In this document: piece after piece, positions 1-7,248 of the stretch
Layout: each line of letters begins with the position of its first letter
How positions within the stretch are numbered: the first letter of the stretch is position 1
IMG/VR virus record: IMGVR_UViG_3300042879_001061
Location: 1 to 23,265 of that record
DNA length: 23,265 nucleotides
From: a virus
Reading direction: 5' to 3' (one strand)
The notes under the pieces: generated by a model
Told to the model about the DNA's origin: nothing
The model's database searches: none
Seen by the model: only the letters and a program-made list of their open reading frames with translations
Position numbers and translations under genes: made by a program

Positions 1-26
1 CCCGCCCGCGGGGGGCGGGGGGGGGG
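1..26. other. G-run/GC-rich window edge
   Basis: The first 26 bases are almost pure G and C, with a CCCGCCC arm able to pair with a GGGCGGG arm and a run of ten G. It lies directly after the stop codon of the leftward tail-completion gene. It could be a GC hairpin acting as a weak terminator, part of a packaging end, or an assembly artefact. No gene is seen here. Confidence 0.3.
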
Positions 27-695
27 TCACCTAGCCGAGGCCACCGCCTTCTCCAGGCTGCTGCGCAGGTAATCGCCGAAGCGACGGTCGATCACCTTCT
101 GCCCGATCTCGGCCATGGGGAACATCTTGCCGTAGCGCGCACGGGGCACAGCGATGAACAGCGGGCGCAGTTTCCCCTTGGCCGTCCGCTGGTACACACC
201 GGGAGGCCTCCCAGCGCCGTCTGGACGCCCCAGGAAGACGCTGTTCTTCCCCTTCGTGGCTATCTGGCTCTCGATGCGCTTCAGAGTGGCCAAGGAGACG
301 TTTCCAGCAGCCGTCAGGTTGATCGCTGCTGGCACGAGCACCGACCCCTTCGGCATCGTCGCCTCAGCCTTGGCCAGATAGCGCCGCTCGACCGGCTTCT
401 GCCCACGATCACCACCGCTGATCAACGTGCGCAGGTAACGGGCGCGGCGACGCTCGGCGTACACCTCGGCCTCGAGGTTGCGCTTGCTCGACCTGTTGAC
501 TAGGAACGCGCGCTGGGTGAAGGCGACCGGGTTCTTGAAGTACTGGCGAGTGGCGCCGTTCATCGCCGTGCGCATGTCAAACGCCGTGGCGTTCAACGCC
601 TGGCTGATGGCGAACGGAAGCTGCTTGGTCATGGTGTCGGTCCACCGGATGGCGGTGGGCAACTCCGACTTGATGTCCAGGGTGAGGGTGGCCAT
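27..695 (-). CDS. putative phage tail-completion protein (gpZ/gp10-like)
   Basis: 222-residue basic protein starting at ATG 695. The N-terminal third (LPFAISQALNATAFDMRTAM) resembles the start of lambda gpZ-like minor tail or neck proteins, where a short amphipathic helix with AIN/ALN precedes a basic stretch. The middle is very Arg/Lys-rich (AERRRARYLRTL). The C-terminus (FGDYLRSSLEKAV) looks like the closing helix of this class. Such proteins act at the head-tail joint or tail terminator during assembly. It is the only structural-type gene left of the replication genes, lying just downstream of the repeat block and the primase gene on the same strand. The family call rests on general resemblance, so other virion or DNA-binding roles are possible. 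Confidence 0.45.
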   Translation of the reverse strand: MATLTLDIKSELPTAIRWTDTMTKQLPFAISQALNATAFDMRTAMNGATRQYFKNPVAFTQRAFLVNRSSKRNLEAEVYAERRRARYLRTLISGGDRGQKPVERRYLAKAEATMPKGSVLVPAAINLTAAGNVSLATLKRIESQIATKGKNSVFLGRPDGAGRPPGVYQRTAKGKLRPLFIAVPRARYGKMFPMAEIGQKVIDRRFGDYLRSSLEKAVASAR

Positions 696-712
696 GGCTT
701 CACGGTAAGAGC

Positions 713-987
713 GTTACGGGCGTAACAGGGCGTAACAAGATCCGTAACATCGAGACCCTCGCCAGCGCAGTGGATCTGCCCCTGTTGTTACGTTGTTACT
801 TCTTTATAGAGAAATATATATATATATAAGAGAGAGGAGGGAGGAGGAGGGATGTCTCTCTCTCTCTCTTTATATGTGTGGCTATGTTTTGGAAAAAAGC
901 GTAACAGCGTAACAACTGGGGCAAATCCCTTGCGCCGCAAAGTGTTACGCTGTAACAAGCACCCGTTACAAATCACTGATCTGTAAC
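713..987. repeat. CGTAACA iteron array, candidate replication origin
   Basis: Twelve copies of GTAAC or its complement GTTAC lie at 713, 722, 732, 744, 787, 795, 901, 909, 944, 952, 965 and 983. In one orientation the consensus is CGTAACA(A/G). Three pairs have exactly 8 bp start-to-start spacing (787/795, 901/909, 944/952). The pairs 713/722 and 944/952 are inverted (GTTAC-GGGC-GTAAC and GTTAC-GCT-GTAAC). About half a copy would be expected by chance in this length. The copies form two clusters flanking an AT-rich and purine-rich core, and the last two run into the 3' end of the primase-helicase gene. Phage P4 alpha protein, a comparable primase-helicase, binds short repeats at its origin. 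An origin or partition site is therefore the best guess, and a regulatory operator array is the alternative. Confidence 0.6.
811..876. other. AT-rich tract plus purine-rich hairpin
   Basis: An alternating AT run (about 814-828) passes into an uninterrupted purine run (828-852) and then a CT repeat (855-871). Bases 824-836 can pair with 862-875 with one bulged T at 871, leaving a loop of about 25 nt rich in GGAGG. The loop strand also has four G-runs able to form a two-layer quadruplex. The position between two clusters of iterons fits a DNA-unwinding element, but this is inference. An open frame across this stretch on the minus strand is low-complexity and not considered a gene. Confidence 0.5.
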
Positions 988-3461
988 GCCACAGCCCTGG
1001 ATAGGGTGCCTGCGCCCTTGAAACGCATCGGCTCGGCCTTGCTCGCGCCCTTCAACCTGGAGAGCAGCGTGCCCCAGCTATGCGACCACTGCGTATCGCG
1101 GAGCATGGTGGCGATGGCCTCTGCGGTGTTGCTGACGAACAGCGTCCCGGCTTCTGGGTCGACCTTTAAGCCATGGCGTTCGAGGGCGTTGCGAGCCGCT
1201 GATGGCTGCACGTCGATATCCGTTGCGTGATGCATGGCGATCTCGACCAGCTCGCCCACGGCGCGGTTGCAGGTCTTCTCATCGGTCTCCACTCGGAGCT
1301 GGTACTGAAGGATCCGACGGATGCATCGCTGCTCATCAGGGATCTCAGTGGCTTGGCTGTATGGCTCCCAGTTGTTGGCCTTGATCAGGTTCCTAGCCTC
1401 ATCATCTGTTGGCACTTGCCGGGAGTACAGCGACCACGTTCCGGCCAAGAGGGTGCCGTACTGATCGCCTAGGCGCTGGGAATCGAAATGCTCAGCAGCG
1501 ACTCGAGTGAAGACTCGGATCGATTCACGAATCACCGGGATCAGCGAAACGGTGCGAGCGATGAGGCGGCGCCCTGTTTCTTGGTTGATGTAGTGGTCGA
1601 GGTCACGATCGAGGTCTTCCCAGTGCTTTATGCGCTCCTGCTTCGGTATTTCGGTTGGGCTGCGGAGGGTGAGCTGAGCGAAACGGCTGCGGTCGGCGCC
1701 TTGCTTGAGAGCGGTGGCGATGGAGGACATGAGGAACATCGAGCGGATGTTGAACCTGGTCACATCACCGCCTGGGCTGCCCTTGATCATGGTGGCGTGA
1801 GACTCACTAGACGCAACACGCGCCAAAGCGAGGATGTTCTGCATCCGCACCTGATCGGCCTTCTCATTCGATTCGGCCTCATCGAAGACGACCGGCAGGG
1901 CGTCGCATTTCAATGTCTGGCGCAGACCGGCTTCGGTGGTGTTGCCGGCAACGATGAGACCCATGTCGGCCAGCAATGGCGCGACATAGCGATCAAGGAT
2001 TGCCGACTTGCCCGAACCGGCGGATGCCGTTAGCCATGCGTGAGGGCGCCAGGGAAGGGCGCCACAGATCGGCGCAAGGGTGACCCACCCAGCGAGGAGT
2101 AGGCCAGACGCAGGCACCTCCCAGTGGAATCGCTCTGCCAGCTCCCAGATGATGAAAGCCTCGGTGTCGCTTAGTGGCTCGACGTTGGACGGACCAACCA
2201 GATCGGCCATGCGCTGGTAAAGGTATTGGCTATCGAATGGCTTGAGAACAGGCCTGCTTGCGCCGTTGACGATGAGGCGATCACCCAGGTGAAGCACGGT
2301 TCGCTTGTCATCCCACCATGCACCACGGCCGCGAACGCGATCCGGGTTGTATGGCGGCACCAACTCTGCCAATCGAAACAGCAGGTTGGCAGCTTTTACC
2401 CAGTCGACGTTGCCGCGATCGTTGGCTGCGAGTTGCTTCCAATAGTCGAGATTGGCCAGAGCAACAAGGTTGGTGCCCGTGTGCGAGCCACGGGTGATGC
2501 GGATCACCTGACCACTGCCGTGAGGCCGGTAGTAGTAGTTGTCACCCTCTTGGCCGAGGCAGGTGAAGTGGCCATTGGCTTCGAGTTCAGGCAGCTCGGG
2601 TTCGGCTTCGGGTTCCAGTTCTGGCAGGGGTTTGTCGACTGGTTGAAGCGACGCGGAGATGTTGGCCTTGATGTAGGCCGCGGCCTCCTCTGGCGTCCAG
2701 GTCGCGTCGGCCAGATCCCAACCTTCGGGCGCATCGGGTGGTGTAGCCACCATCTGCACGCGATCAACCGGCAGCCGTAGCAGCAGTTGTGCGAGGCGAT
2801 CCATGGCCTGCTGGCCAACGGCATCGGCATCAGGCCAAAGAATGATGCGGCGCCCGATAAGCGGCGACCAGTCGGCCTTGTCGATGGCTTTACAGCCTGA
2901 TGGCCAAGTGGTGACGACGGCCTTTTGGTAGAGCTTGGCGGCGGCGTCGGCGGCCTTCTCGCCCTCGACGATCAGCACGGTGCCGGTGCTTGAGAGCAGC
3001 TTGCTGAGGTTGAGCAACGGCCGTGGCGCTGGTGGCGCCTTCCATTCCCAGCGGCTATCGGACCACCAGAGCGGGCGGATCTTCTTTCCCGGGAAGCGGC
3101 AGACGATGAAGGTGTCGCTGTAGTGCCAGACATGCTCGGCACCTTTGGTGGGCGGCTCTGGGCGCTGCGGGGCAATGCCTAGGTGCTGCTCAACGCGCTG
3201 TGCGGCTTCCTTAAAGGTCCAGTTGGTGCGGCGCATTAACAGATCCATGCCGGTGCCACCGCCACCTGATTGATCTTTGCCACCGCATTTATTGCAGTAC
3301 CAGGATCCGGTGCCGTCTTGGTCATCGAAGCGATAGCGATCTTTGCCGCCGCATAACGGACAGGGCTGATGCTTGTCTGTGAGTTGCGTAGCTGATAGCC
3401 CTGCAAGGGCGCCAAGAATCGACGGCCATTGGCCGTTGGCGTGCTCAATGAGTTTGTTCAT
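966..3461 (-). CDS. primase-helicase (zinc-binding, Toprim, SF3/DUF927-like ATPase)
   Basis: 831-residue replication protein that should make primers and unwind DNA at the fork. The zinc-binding domain has C34-x2-C37 and C56-x2-C59 with the CPLCGGKDRYRF motif typical of P4-alpha-type primases. The Toprim domain shows VEGEK (E166) and PDAD (D211, D213). An acidic, proline-rich linker lies near 276-296. The C-terminal ATPase carries Walker A ASAGSGKS (K485) and Walker B VVFDEAE (D527, E528). The start ATG at 3461 overlaps the previous stop as ATGA, so expression is coupled to the upstream 90-residue gene. The stop lies inside the iteron array. Length and domain order match phage primase-helicases of the TOPRIM/DUF927 group. 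No key residue appears missing. Confidence 0.93.
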   Translation of the reverse strand: MNKLIEHANGQWPSILGALAGLSATQLTDKHQPCPLCGGKDRYRFDDQDGTGSWYCNKCGGKDQSGGGGTGMDLLMRRTNWTFKEAAQRVEQHLGIAPQRPEPPTKGAEHVWHYSDTFIVCRFPGKKIRPLWWSDSRWEWKAPPAPRPLLNLSKLLSSTGTVLIVEGEKAADAAAKLYQKAVVTTWPSGCKAIDKADWSPLIGRRIILWPDADAVGQQAMDRLAQLLLRLPVDRVQMVATPPDAPEGWDLADATWTPEEAAAYIKANISASLQPVDKPLPELEPEAEPELPELEANGHFTCLGQEGDNYYYRPHGSGQVIRITRGSHTGTNLVALANLDYWKQLAANDRGNVDWVKAANLLFRLAELVPPYNPDRVRGRGAWWDDKRTVLHLGDRLIVNGASRPVLKPFDSQYLYQRMADLVGPSNVEPLSDTEAFIIWELAERFHWEVPASGLLLAGWVTLAPICGALPWRPHAWLTASAGSGKSAILDRYVAPLLADMGLIVAGNTTEAGLRQTLKCDALPVVFDEAESNEKADQVRMQNILALARVASSESHATMIKGSPGGDVTRFNIRSMFLMSSIATALKQGADRSRFAQLTLRSPTEIPKQERIKHWEDLDRDLDHYINQETGRRLIARTVSLIPVIRESIRVFTRVAAEHFDSQRLGDQYGTLLAGTWSLYSRQVPTDDEARNLIKANNWEPYSQATEIPDEQRCIRRILQYQLRVETDEKTCNRAVGELVEIAMHHATDIDVQPSAARNALERHGLKVDPEAGTLFVSNTAEAIATMLRDTQWSHSWGTLLSRLKGASKAEPMRFKGAGTLSRAVALQISDL

Positions 3462-3730
3462 TTGTTGGTCTTGAGGACAAATTGCCGGACTGCTTCCTTC
3501 GAGTCTCGTTTCTCTTTGCGGCGAGCATCTGCGATCATCTGCAGACGTTCAGGCCAAAGGCGTTCAGCTTTTTCGAGCAATGATGCCTGCAGGGCGTGAT
3601 CGAGCTTGCTAATGCGTTCTAGCTCTTCTGGGTCGTTTTCACCTGTGAAGCAGTGATAGAGCAGCTCTGGCGTCAGCCATTTGTATAGGTCTGAGATGAA
3701 TCGATCGCGAACGCGATTTGGCCGGCTCAT
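3458..3730 (-). CDS. small helical protein of unknown function
   Basis: 90 residues from ATG 3730, a start chosen because it gives ATGA overlaps with both neighbours (RHH gene upstream, primase downstream). A longer frame to 3817 exists but would run deep into the RHH gene. The protein is charged and predicted helical, with a basic end (ADARRKEKRDSKEAV) and no Cys motif, signal peptide or membrane segment. I do not recognise a family. Coupling to the primase suggests a replication accessory role such as a loader or origin-binding partner, which is inference from position only. Confidence 0.75.
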   Translation of the reverse strand: MSRPNRVRDRFISDLYKWLTPELLYHCFTGENDPEELERISKLDHALQASLLEKAERLWPERLQMIADARRKEKRDSKEAVRQFVLKTNK

Positions 3731-3879
3731 TTTGTGGTCTTCTCCATAGCTGCATTGATGAGTTGCCTGACAAAGGCGGATCGAGAGAGCAGAGCGCCGG
3801 CCTGCTGATCCAGCCAAGCAATCTGGGCGGGCGGTAGATCGAGGGTGATGGTGCGGCGCTGCGGGCGCTTTGGCTGCAT
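3727..3879 (-). CDS. ribbon-helix-helix DNA-binding protein
   Basis: 50 residues from ATG 3879. After a basic arm (PKRPQRR) comes TITLDLPPAQIAWLDQQAG, which reads as the beta-strand and first helix of an Arc/CopG-type fold, then SRSAFVRQLINAAM as the second helix with the usual Ser-x2-x-hydrophobic-Val-Arg pattern. Such dimers bind short operators and often repress their own operon. It is the first gene of the leftward replication cassette, and nested CGCT/AGCG repeats begin 7 bp upstream. A longer frame reaches 4035, but that part overlaps the divergent nuclease gene and looks unstructured. Confidence 0.75.
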   Translation of the reverse strand: MQPKRPQRRTITLDLPPAQIAWLDQQAGALLSRSAFVRQLINAAMEKTTK

Positions 3880-3885
3880 GGGTTG

Positions 3886-3915
3886 CGCTGTGGTGTCGCT
3901 GGGGTTAGCGTAGCG
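3886..3915. promoter_or_regulatory. nested inverted repeat, candidate operator
   Basis: CGCT at 3886-3889 and 3897-3900 faces AGCG at 3907-3910 and 3912-3915, giving two nested dyads in the 59 bp between the divergent RHH and nuclease genes. Short, symmetric half-sites are what RHH repressors commonly bind. No convincing -10/-35 pair was found, so the promoters here remain unlocated. Confidence 0.35.
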
Positions 3916-3938
3916 TGGATTTTGGTCCTGCCAACCCC

Positions 3939-4682
3939 ATGCCAGCGTTTCGGTCACATCTCGAGGTACTTGTCGCCCAGGAGCTTGACCATCACGGGGT
4001 GAGCTGGGGCTACGAACGACCGGTGTCCCTGCCAAACCGGTTGCCGCTTCCTTATTTACCAGATTTCACCATCGACGATGCCAGCGAAGTGCTGGAACTT
4101 CCACGGTGGATTGAAGTCAAGCCGCAGCAATTTCTTTACGATTTGCGCGACTTGCTTGGTGTAACTCGACGGCACGGAGATCGATTCTCCGGCGAAGTAA
4201 TTAGAGGGGAAGTGACTGCAAAGGATCTGCGCGAGATGCTTCTGCAGGAACTTTGGAAGCCGAAGCGCTTGGCGGAATTGACTGGCGAGTCAGTCCTTGT
4301 AATTGGCACTGTTGGAGGCACTTCTTCATTGTCTGTAGAGATGTGTGCTGATTCGATTCGATTTAGCCGATCTCACCCATTCGTGAATTGGCTCGGCGTG
4401 CAGAAGGCGAAAGAACGTGAGCGCAAGAAATTGCAGTGGGAGGCCGAGGCGGCCGAGCGACAACGGTTGTGGCAGGAGCGGCAACAGCTTCAGTGCCAAG
4501 TAGCTGCTCGGCAACTGCAAGAAACCCTGCGTTTCAGGCATTTAGGTCCAACCAGATGGGCGCGTGCGTGTTTCGGCTGTAACGCATTTGTTCAAGCCGG
4601 CAGCGGCTCTCTCCGCAAAGTTTTGTTCACTGATGGCAGCCATCAATGGCGCGTGCTGTGTTCTAACTGCTGCCATCCATGA
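3939..4682 (+). CDS. PD-(D/E)XK nuclease with C-terminal zinc site
   Basis: 247 residues from ATG 3939; a GTG 24 bp earlier (3915) is an alternative start but falls in the operator-like repeats. The N-terminal domain has E9 in a helix, LPDF with D42, and IEVK with E59 and K61, the pattern of TnsA/Holliday-resolvase-like nucleases. Residues about 165-205 form a Glu/Arg/Gln-rich coiled coil. The end has C211-x2-C214 and C241-x2-C244, a probable zinc ribbon. It would cut or process DNA, but the substrate cannot be told. It stands alone on the plus strand among leftward replication genes, and its stop overlaps the VRR-NUC stop by 20 bp, so it may be a later insertion with its own promoter. TnsA-like describes the fold only; no transposon is implied. 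Confidence 0.7.
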   Translation: MPAFRSHLEVLVAQELDHHGVSWGYERPVSLPNRLPLPYLPDFTIDDASEVLELPRWIEVKPQQFLYDLRDLLGVTRRHGDRFSGEVIRGEVTAKDLREMLLQELWKPKRLAELTGESVLVIGTVGGTSSLSVEMCADSIRFSRSHPFVNWLGVQKAKERERKKLQWEAEAAERQRLWQERQQLQCQVAARQLQETLRFRHLGPTRWARACFGCNAFVQAGSGSLRKVLFTDGSHQWRVLCSNCCHP

Positions 4683-5022
4683 TGCGCACAGCATCAGAAA
4701 CTGAGCGCGCCACGCCAGCGATGCCCCCGGCTGTGCGGACCGCGCCTAGCCAAGCCTGCTGCGCTGGGGTTGTGCGGCCTGAGGTGGTCTTCACCTCGAT
4801 GCTGGTGAAGATGGCGACGCGCTGCCCGACCATCTCTGGTGTGATGGTGATGGTGCGCCAGCCGATCAGGTCTGCGGAGCCACGGGCGAGGCCGAACTGG
4901 ACGGGCCGGCCGGTGCGGGGATCAGGCAGGGTGCCGGTGTTGTTGCGGAATAGGCGGAGATCCTGCCGCGTACCAAGCGCCAAGCGGATGCGCTGCTGGA
5001 TGTCGGTCTCAGCGTTGGCCAC
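4663..5022 (-). CDS. VRR-NUC domain nuclease
   Basis: 119 residues from GTG 5022. It is a stand-alone VRR-NUC domain: E5 in helix 1, LFRNNTG, then FGLARGSADLIGW with D51, and SIEVKT with E76 and K78, followed by the conserved AQQAWLGAV helix. Phage members of this PD-(D/E)XK branch cut branched DNA such as Holliday junctions and often sit next to SF2 helicases. Here it overlaps the helicase gene by 14 bp, so the two are probably made together and used in fork or recombination processing. Length is normal for viral single-domain versions. Confidence 0.9.
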   Translation of the reverse strand: MANAETDIQQRIRLALGTRQDLRLFRNNTGTLPDPRTGRPVQFGLARGSADLIGWRTITITPEMVGQRVAIFTSIEVKTTSGRTTPAQQAWLGAVRTAGGIAGVARSVSDAVRIMDGSS

Positions 5023-6361
5023 GCGCCTGATAGATCCGGTACGCCCAGCCGGGACTGTAACCGCGCTCCTTGGCTAGAGCTAGGAGCTGGGGGAGGCTGC
5101 GGGCGGCGCCCTGCTTGCGGCGTGCGGTACGGATCTCGGAGCGGCGCAGCTCCTGCAGTTCACCTGCTAGCTGGCGGATCTTGCGGTTAGTGATTGGTGC
5201 GCATTGTGCGCCACAAACGGGACAGATCGGTTGCGGCTTGAACGCGGCGTAGCACTCGGGGCATGTCCGCACTGATGGCACTGCTGTGCCTGCGGTGCGC
5301 GTGATGCCATCGTCGAGCGTCCAGTCACGGGCATCATCCGGGAAGCCATGGCGGGTGACGTTGCCAACGTGATCGAGGATCAGAGCGGCCTGTTTGCCAG
5401 GCGCTGGGCGTAGCACGCGACCGACCTGCTGCAGGTACAGGCCGAGGGACTTGGTGGGGCGCAGGATGACGGCGACACTGGCAGCGGGCACGTCGAAGCC
5501 TTCACTAACCACATCGACGGTCACCAATATCTGCACCAGACCGGCGCCAAAATCTGCAACGACCTGATCGCGGTTGATGGTGGTACCGAGGAGTAGTACC
5601 GCGCGGATGCCGGCCGCCAGAAACGCAGCGCAAACGGATTCGGCGTGAGCGATATTGCAGCAGAACGCGATGGCCTGCTGGCCTGCTGCTAGCCGCTGGT
5701 AGTGCGCGATGGCATCACCTGTGACGGTGGGGCGATCCATGGCCGCCGCGGCCTGATCGTTGGCGTAATCGCCGGCTCGGGTGCGGATGCCGGATAGGTC
5801 GGCCAGTACTGGTGGCGCGTAGATGCGGGAATGGCTGAGGTAGCCAGCGTCTATCAGCTCAGCAACTGATGGACCGAGGACTAAGTGATCGAACGCACTG
5901 CGGAGGCCGCGGCCATCGAGGCGGCATGGTGTTGCTGTGACGCCCAGGCGGTAGGCGGCTGGCCAATGCTGCAAGGTGCGCTCCCACTGGCCTGCAGTGG
6001 CGTGATGTGCTTCGTCGATGATGATCAGGTCCGGCTGCCAGTCGATGCGGGACAGGCGTCGCGCGATGGTCTGGACTGAGGCCACCTGCACGGGCGCCTC
6101 GGATGGCTCGATGCCTGCAGCGATCAGGCCATGTTCAAGGCCTGCCCATCGCAGCTTGTCGCTGGCCTGGCGAAGCAGCTCACGGCGATGCACGAGGATG
6201 AGCACGCGCCGGCCTCGAGCGGCTGAGGCCTGCGCGATAGCGGTGAAGATGATGGTTTTCCCCCCGCCGGTCGGTAGGCATAGCAGTGGCGCCCGATAGC
6301 CGAAGCGGTAGGCGTTGCGGAGATCATCGATGGCGCGCTGCTGGTAGCTGCGGAGCTGCAT
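5009..6361 (-). CDS. DEAD/DEAH-box SF2 helicase
   Basis: 450 residues from ATG 6361. Motifs in order: Q-motif-like LRSYQQRAI, motif I PTGGGKT (30-36), VHRRELL, motif II DEAH (116-119), motif III TATP (142-145), motif V VSEGFD and motif VI QQVGRVLRP. A zinc-ribbon-like CPEC...CPVC follows the helicase core, then a basic C-terminal helix. This is the SSL2/RadD-like architecture frequent in phages, where it remodels or unwinds DNA during replication or recombination. It is divergent from the exonuclease gene across a 53 bp spacer and couples to VRR-NUC downstream. Confidence 0.92.
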   Translation of the reverse strand: MQLRSYQQRAIDDLRNAYRFGYRAPLLCLPTGGGKTIIFTAIAQASAARGRRVLILVHRRELLRQASDKLRWAGLEHGLIAAGIEPSEAPVQVASVQTIARRLSRIDWQPDLIIIDEAHHATAGQWERTLQHWPAAYRLGVTATPCRLDGRGLRSAFDHLVLGPSVAELIDAGYLSHSRIYAPPVLADLSGIRTRAGDYANDQAAAAMDRPTVTGDAIAHYQRLAAGQQAIAFCCNIAHAESVCAAFLAAGIRAVLLLGTTINRDQVVADFGAGLVQILVTVDVVSEGFDVPAASVAVILRPTKSLGLYLQQVGRVLRPAPGKQAALILDHVGNVTRHGFPDDARDWTLDDGITRTAGTAVPSVRTCPECYAAFKPQPICPVCGAQCAPITNRKIRQLAGELQELRRSEIRTARRKQGAARSLPQLLALAKERGYSPGWAYRIYQARGQR

Positions 6362-6414
6362 GGGGTTGCACTTGACCGCATCAGGCTATAGGATCGCGCA
6401 AGTCGCCACACCCT
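6362..6414. promoter_or_regulatory. divergent early promoter region
   Basis: This 53 bp spacer separates the leftward helicase operon from the rightward recombination operon, so it should hold two promoters. For the rightward side, TTGCAC (6366-6371) and TATAGG (6387-6392) form a weak -35/-10 pair with a short 15 bp spacer, which would give a leader of roughly 15 nt. No leftward promoter stands out. Location is well supported; the exact boxes are not. Confidence 0.4.
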
Positions 6415-7248
6415 ATGGAGAACGCCGACTATCACGCGCACCCTGCGATCTCAAAGTCGCATCTCGATCTCATCGCGCGTAGCCCGCTGCACTATTGGGC
6501 GCGCTACATCGACCCGAAGCGCGTCATTCCCGAGCCGACGCCAGCGATGCGCATCGGCAGCGCAGTCCACACCCATGTGCTCGAACTGCACAAATGGGAT
6601 ACCGACTACATCGTCGCCCCCGATGGCCTTGACCGCCGCACCAAGGCAGGTAAGGAAGCATGGGCAGCGTTTGAGGCTGAGGCCAACGGCCGCACCGTGC
6701 TGAGCCGAGAGGATGCTGATCTTGTCATGCACATGGGCAGAGCAGTGCTCGGCCATCCGGCTGCTGCATTGCTGCTTGGTATAGCCGGCGAGGCCGAGAC
6801 CACGCACATGTGGACGGAGCCGACCACTGGCCTTCAGTGCAAGTGCCGGCCTGATTGGATTACCGAGGATGGTGGCATCGTGGTGGATCTCAAGACCACC
6901 GAAGACGCAAGTCCGCGGGAGTTCCGCCGCAGCATTGCTAAGTGGCGGTATCACTGTCAGGCCGGGTTTTATGTCGCGGGACTTGAGGCTGCCTATGGGA
7001 AGCGCCCCTCTGGGTTCATCTTCATCGCAGTGGAGAAGAAGCCACCGTTCGCGGTTGGTGTCTATGCCGCTGATGAGCAGATGATTGAGCGCGGCTACGA
7101 AATAGCCATGCGCGATCTGCAGACGCTGGCCGAGTGCAAATCCAGTGGCCGTTGGCCTGCCTATAGCGATCGGATCGAACCGATCAGCTTGCCGGCATGG
7201 ATGACCGGCGAGGCCGCTACACAGACCACCGAGATCGAGATGTATTGA
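6415..7248 (+). CDS. RecE-like PD-(D/E)XK exonuclease (PDDEXK_12 type)
   Basis: 277 residues from ATG 6415. The N-terminus has the YHAHPAISKSHLDLIARSP motif with MRIGSAVHTHVLE, typical of phage exonuclease VIII-like proteins. The active site reads CRPDW (D147) and VVDLKTT (D158, K160), followed by the F-x-Q region (YHCQAGFYVAG). The enzyme should resect double-stranded ends to give single-stranded tails for the annealing protein encoded next. The stop TGA overlaps the next start as TGATG, which ties the pair together as a two-component recombinase. Length is close to that of other phage members. Confidence 0.88.
   Translation: MENADYHAHPAISKSHLDLIARSPLHYWARYIDPKRVIPEPTPAMRIGSAVHTHVLELHKWDTDYIVAPDGLDRRTKAGKEAWAAFEAEANGRTVLSREDADLVMHMGRAVLGHPAAALLLGIAGEAETTHMWTEPTTGLQCKCRPDWITEDGGIVVDLKTTEDASPREFRRSIAKWRYHCQAGFYVAGLEAAYGKRPSGFIFIAVEKKPPFAVGVYAADEQMIERGYEIAMRDLQTLAECKSSGRWPAYSDRIEPISLPAWMTGEAATQTTEIEMY

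Noticed and set aside
788-976. 62-residue minus-strand frame
   Set aside because: It is translated from the AT, GA and CT tracts and iterons; low-complexity product without ribosome-binding sequence.
1488-2780. Two plus-strand frames of about 180 residues inside the primase gene
   Set aside because: They lie opposite conserved ATPase and Toprim-linked coding sequence.
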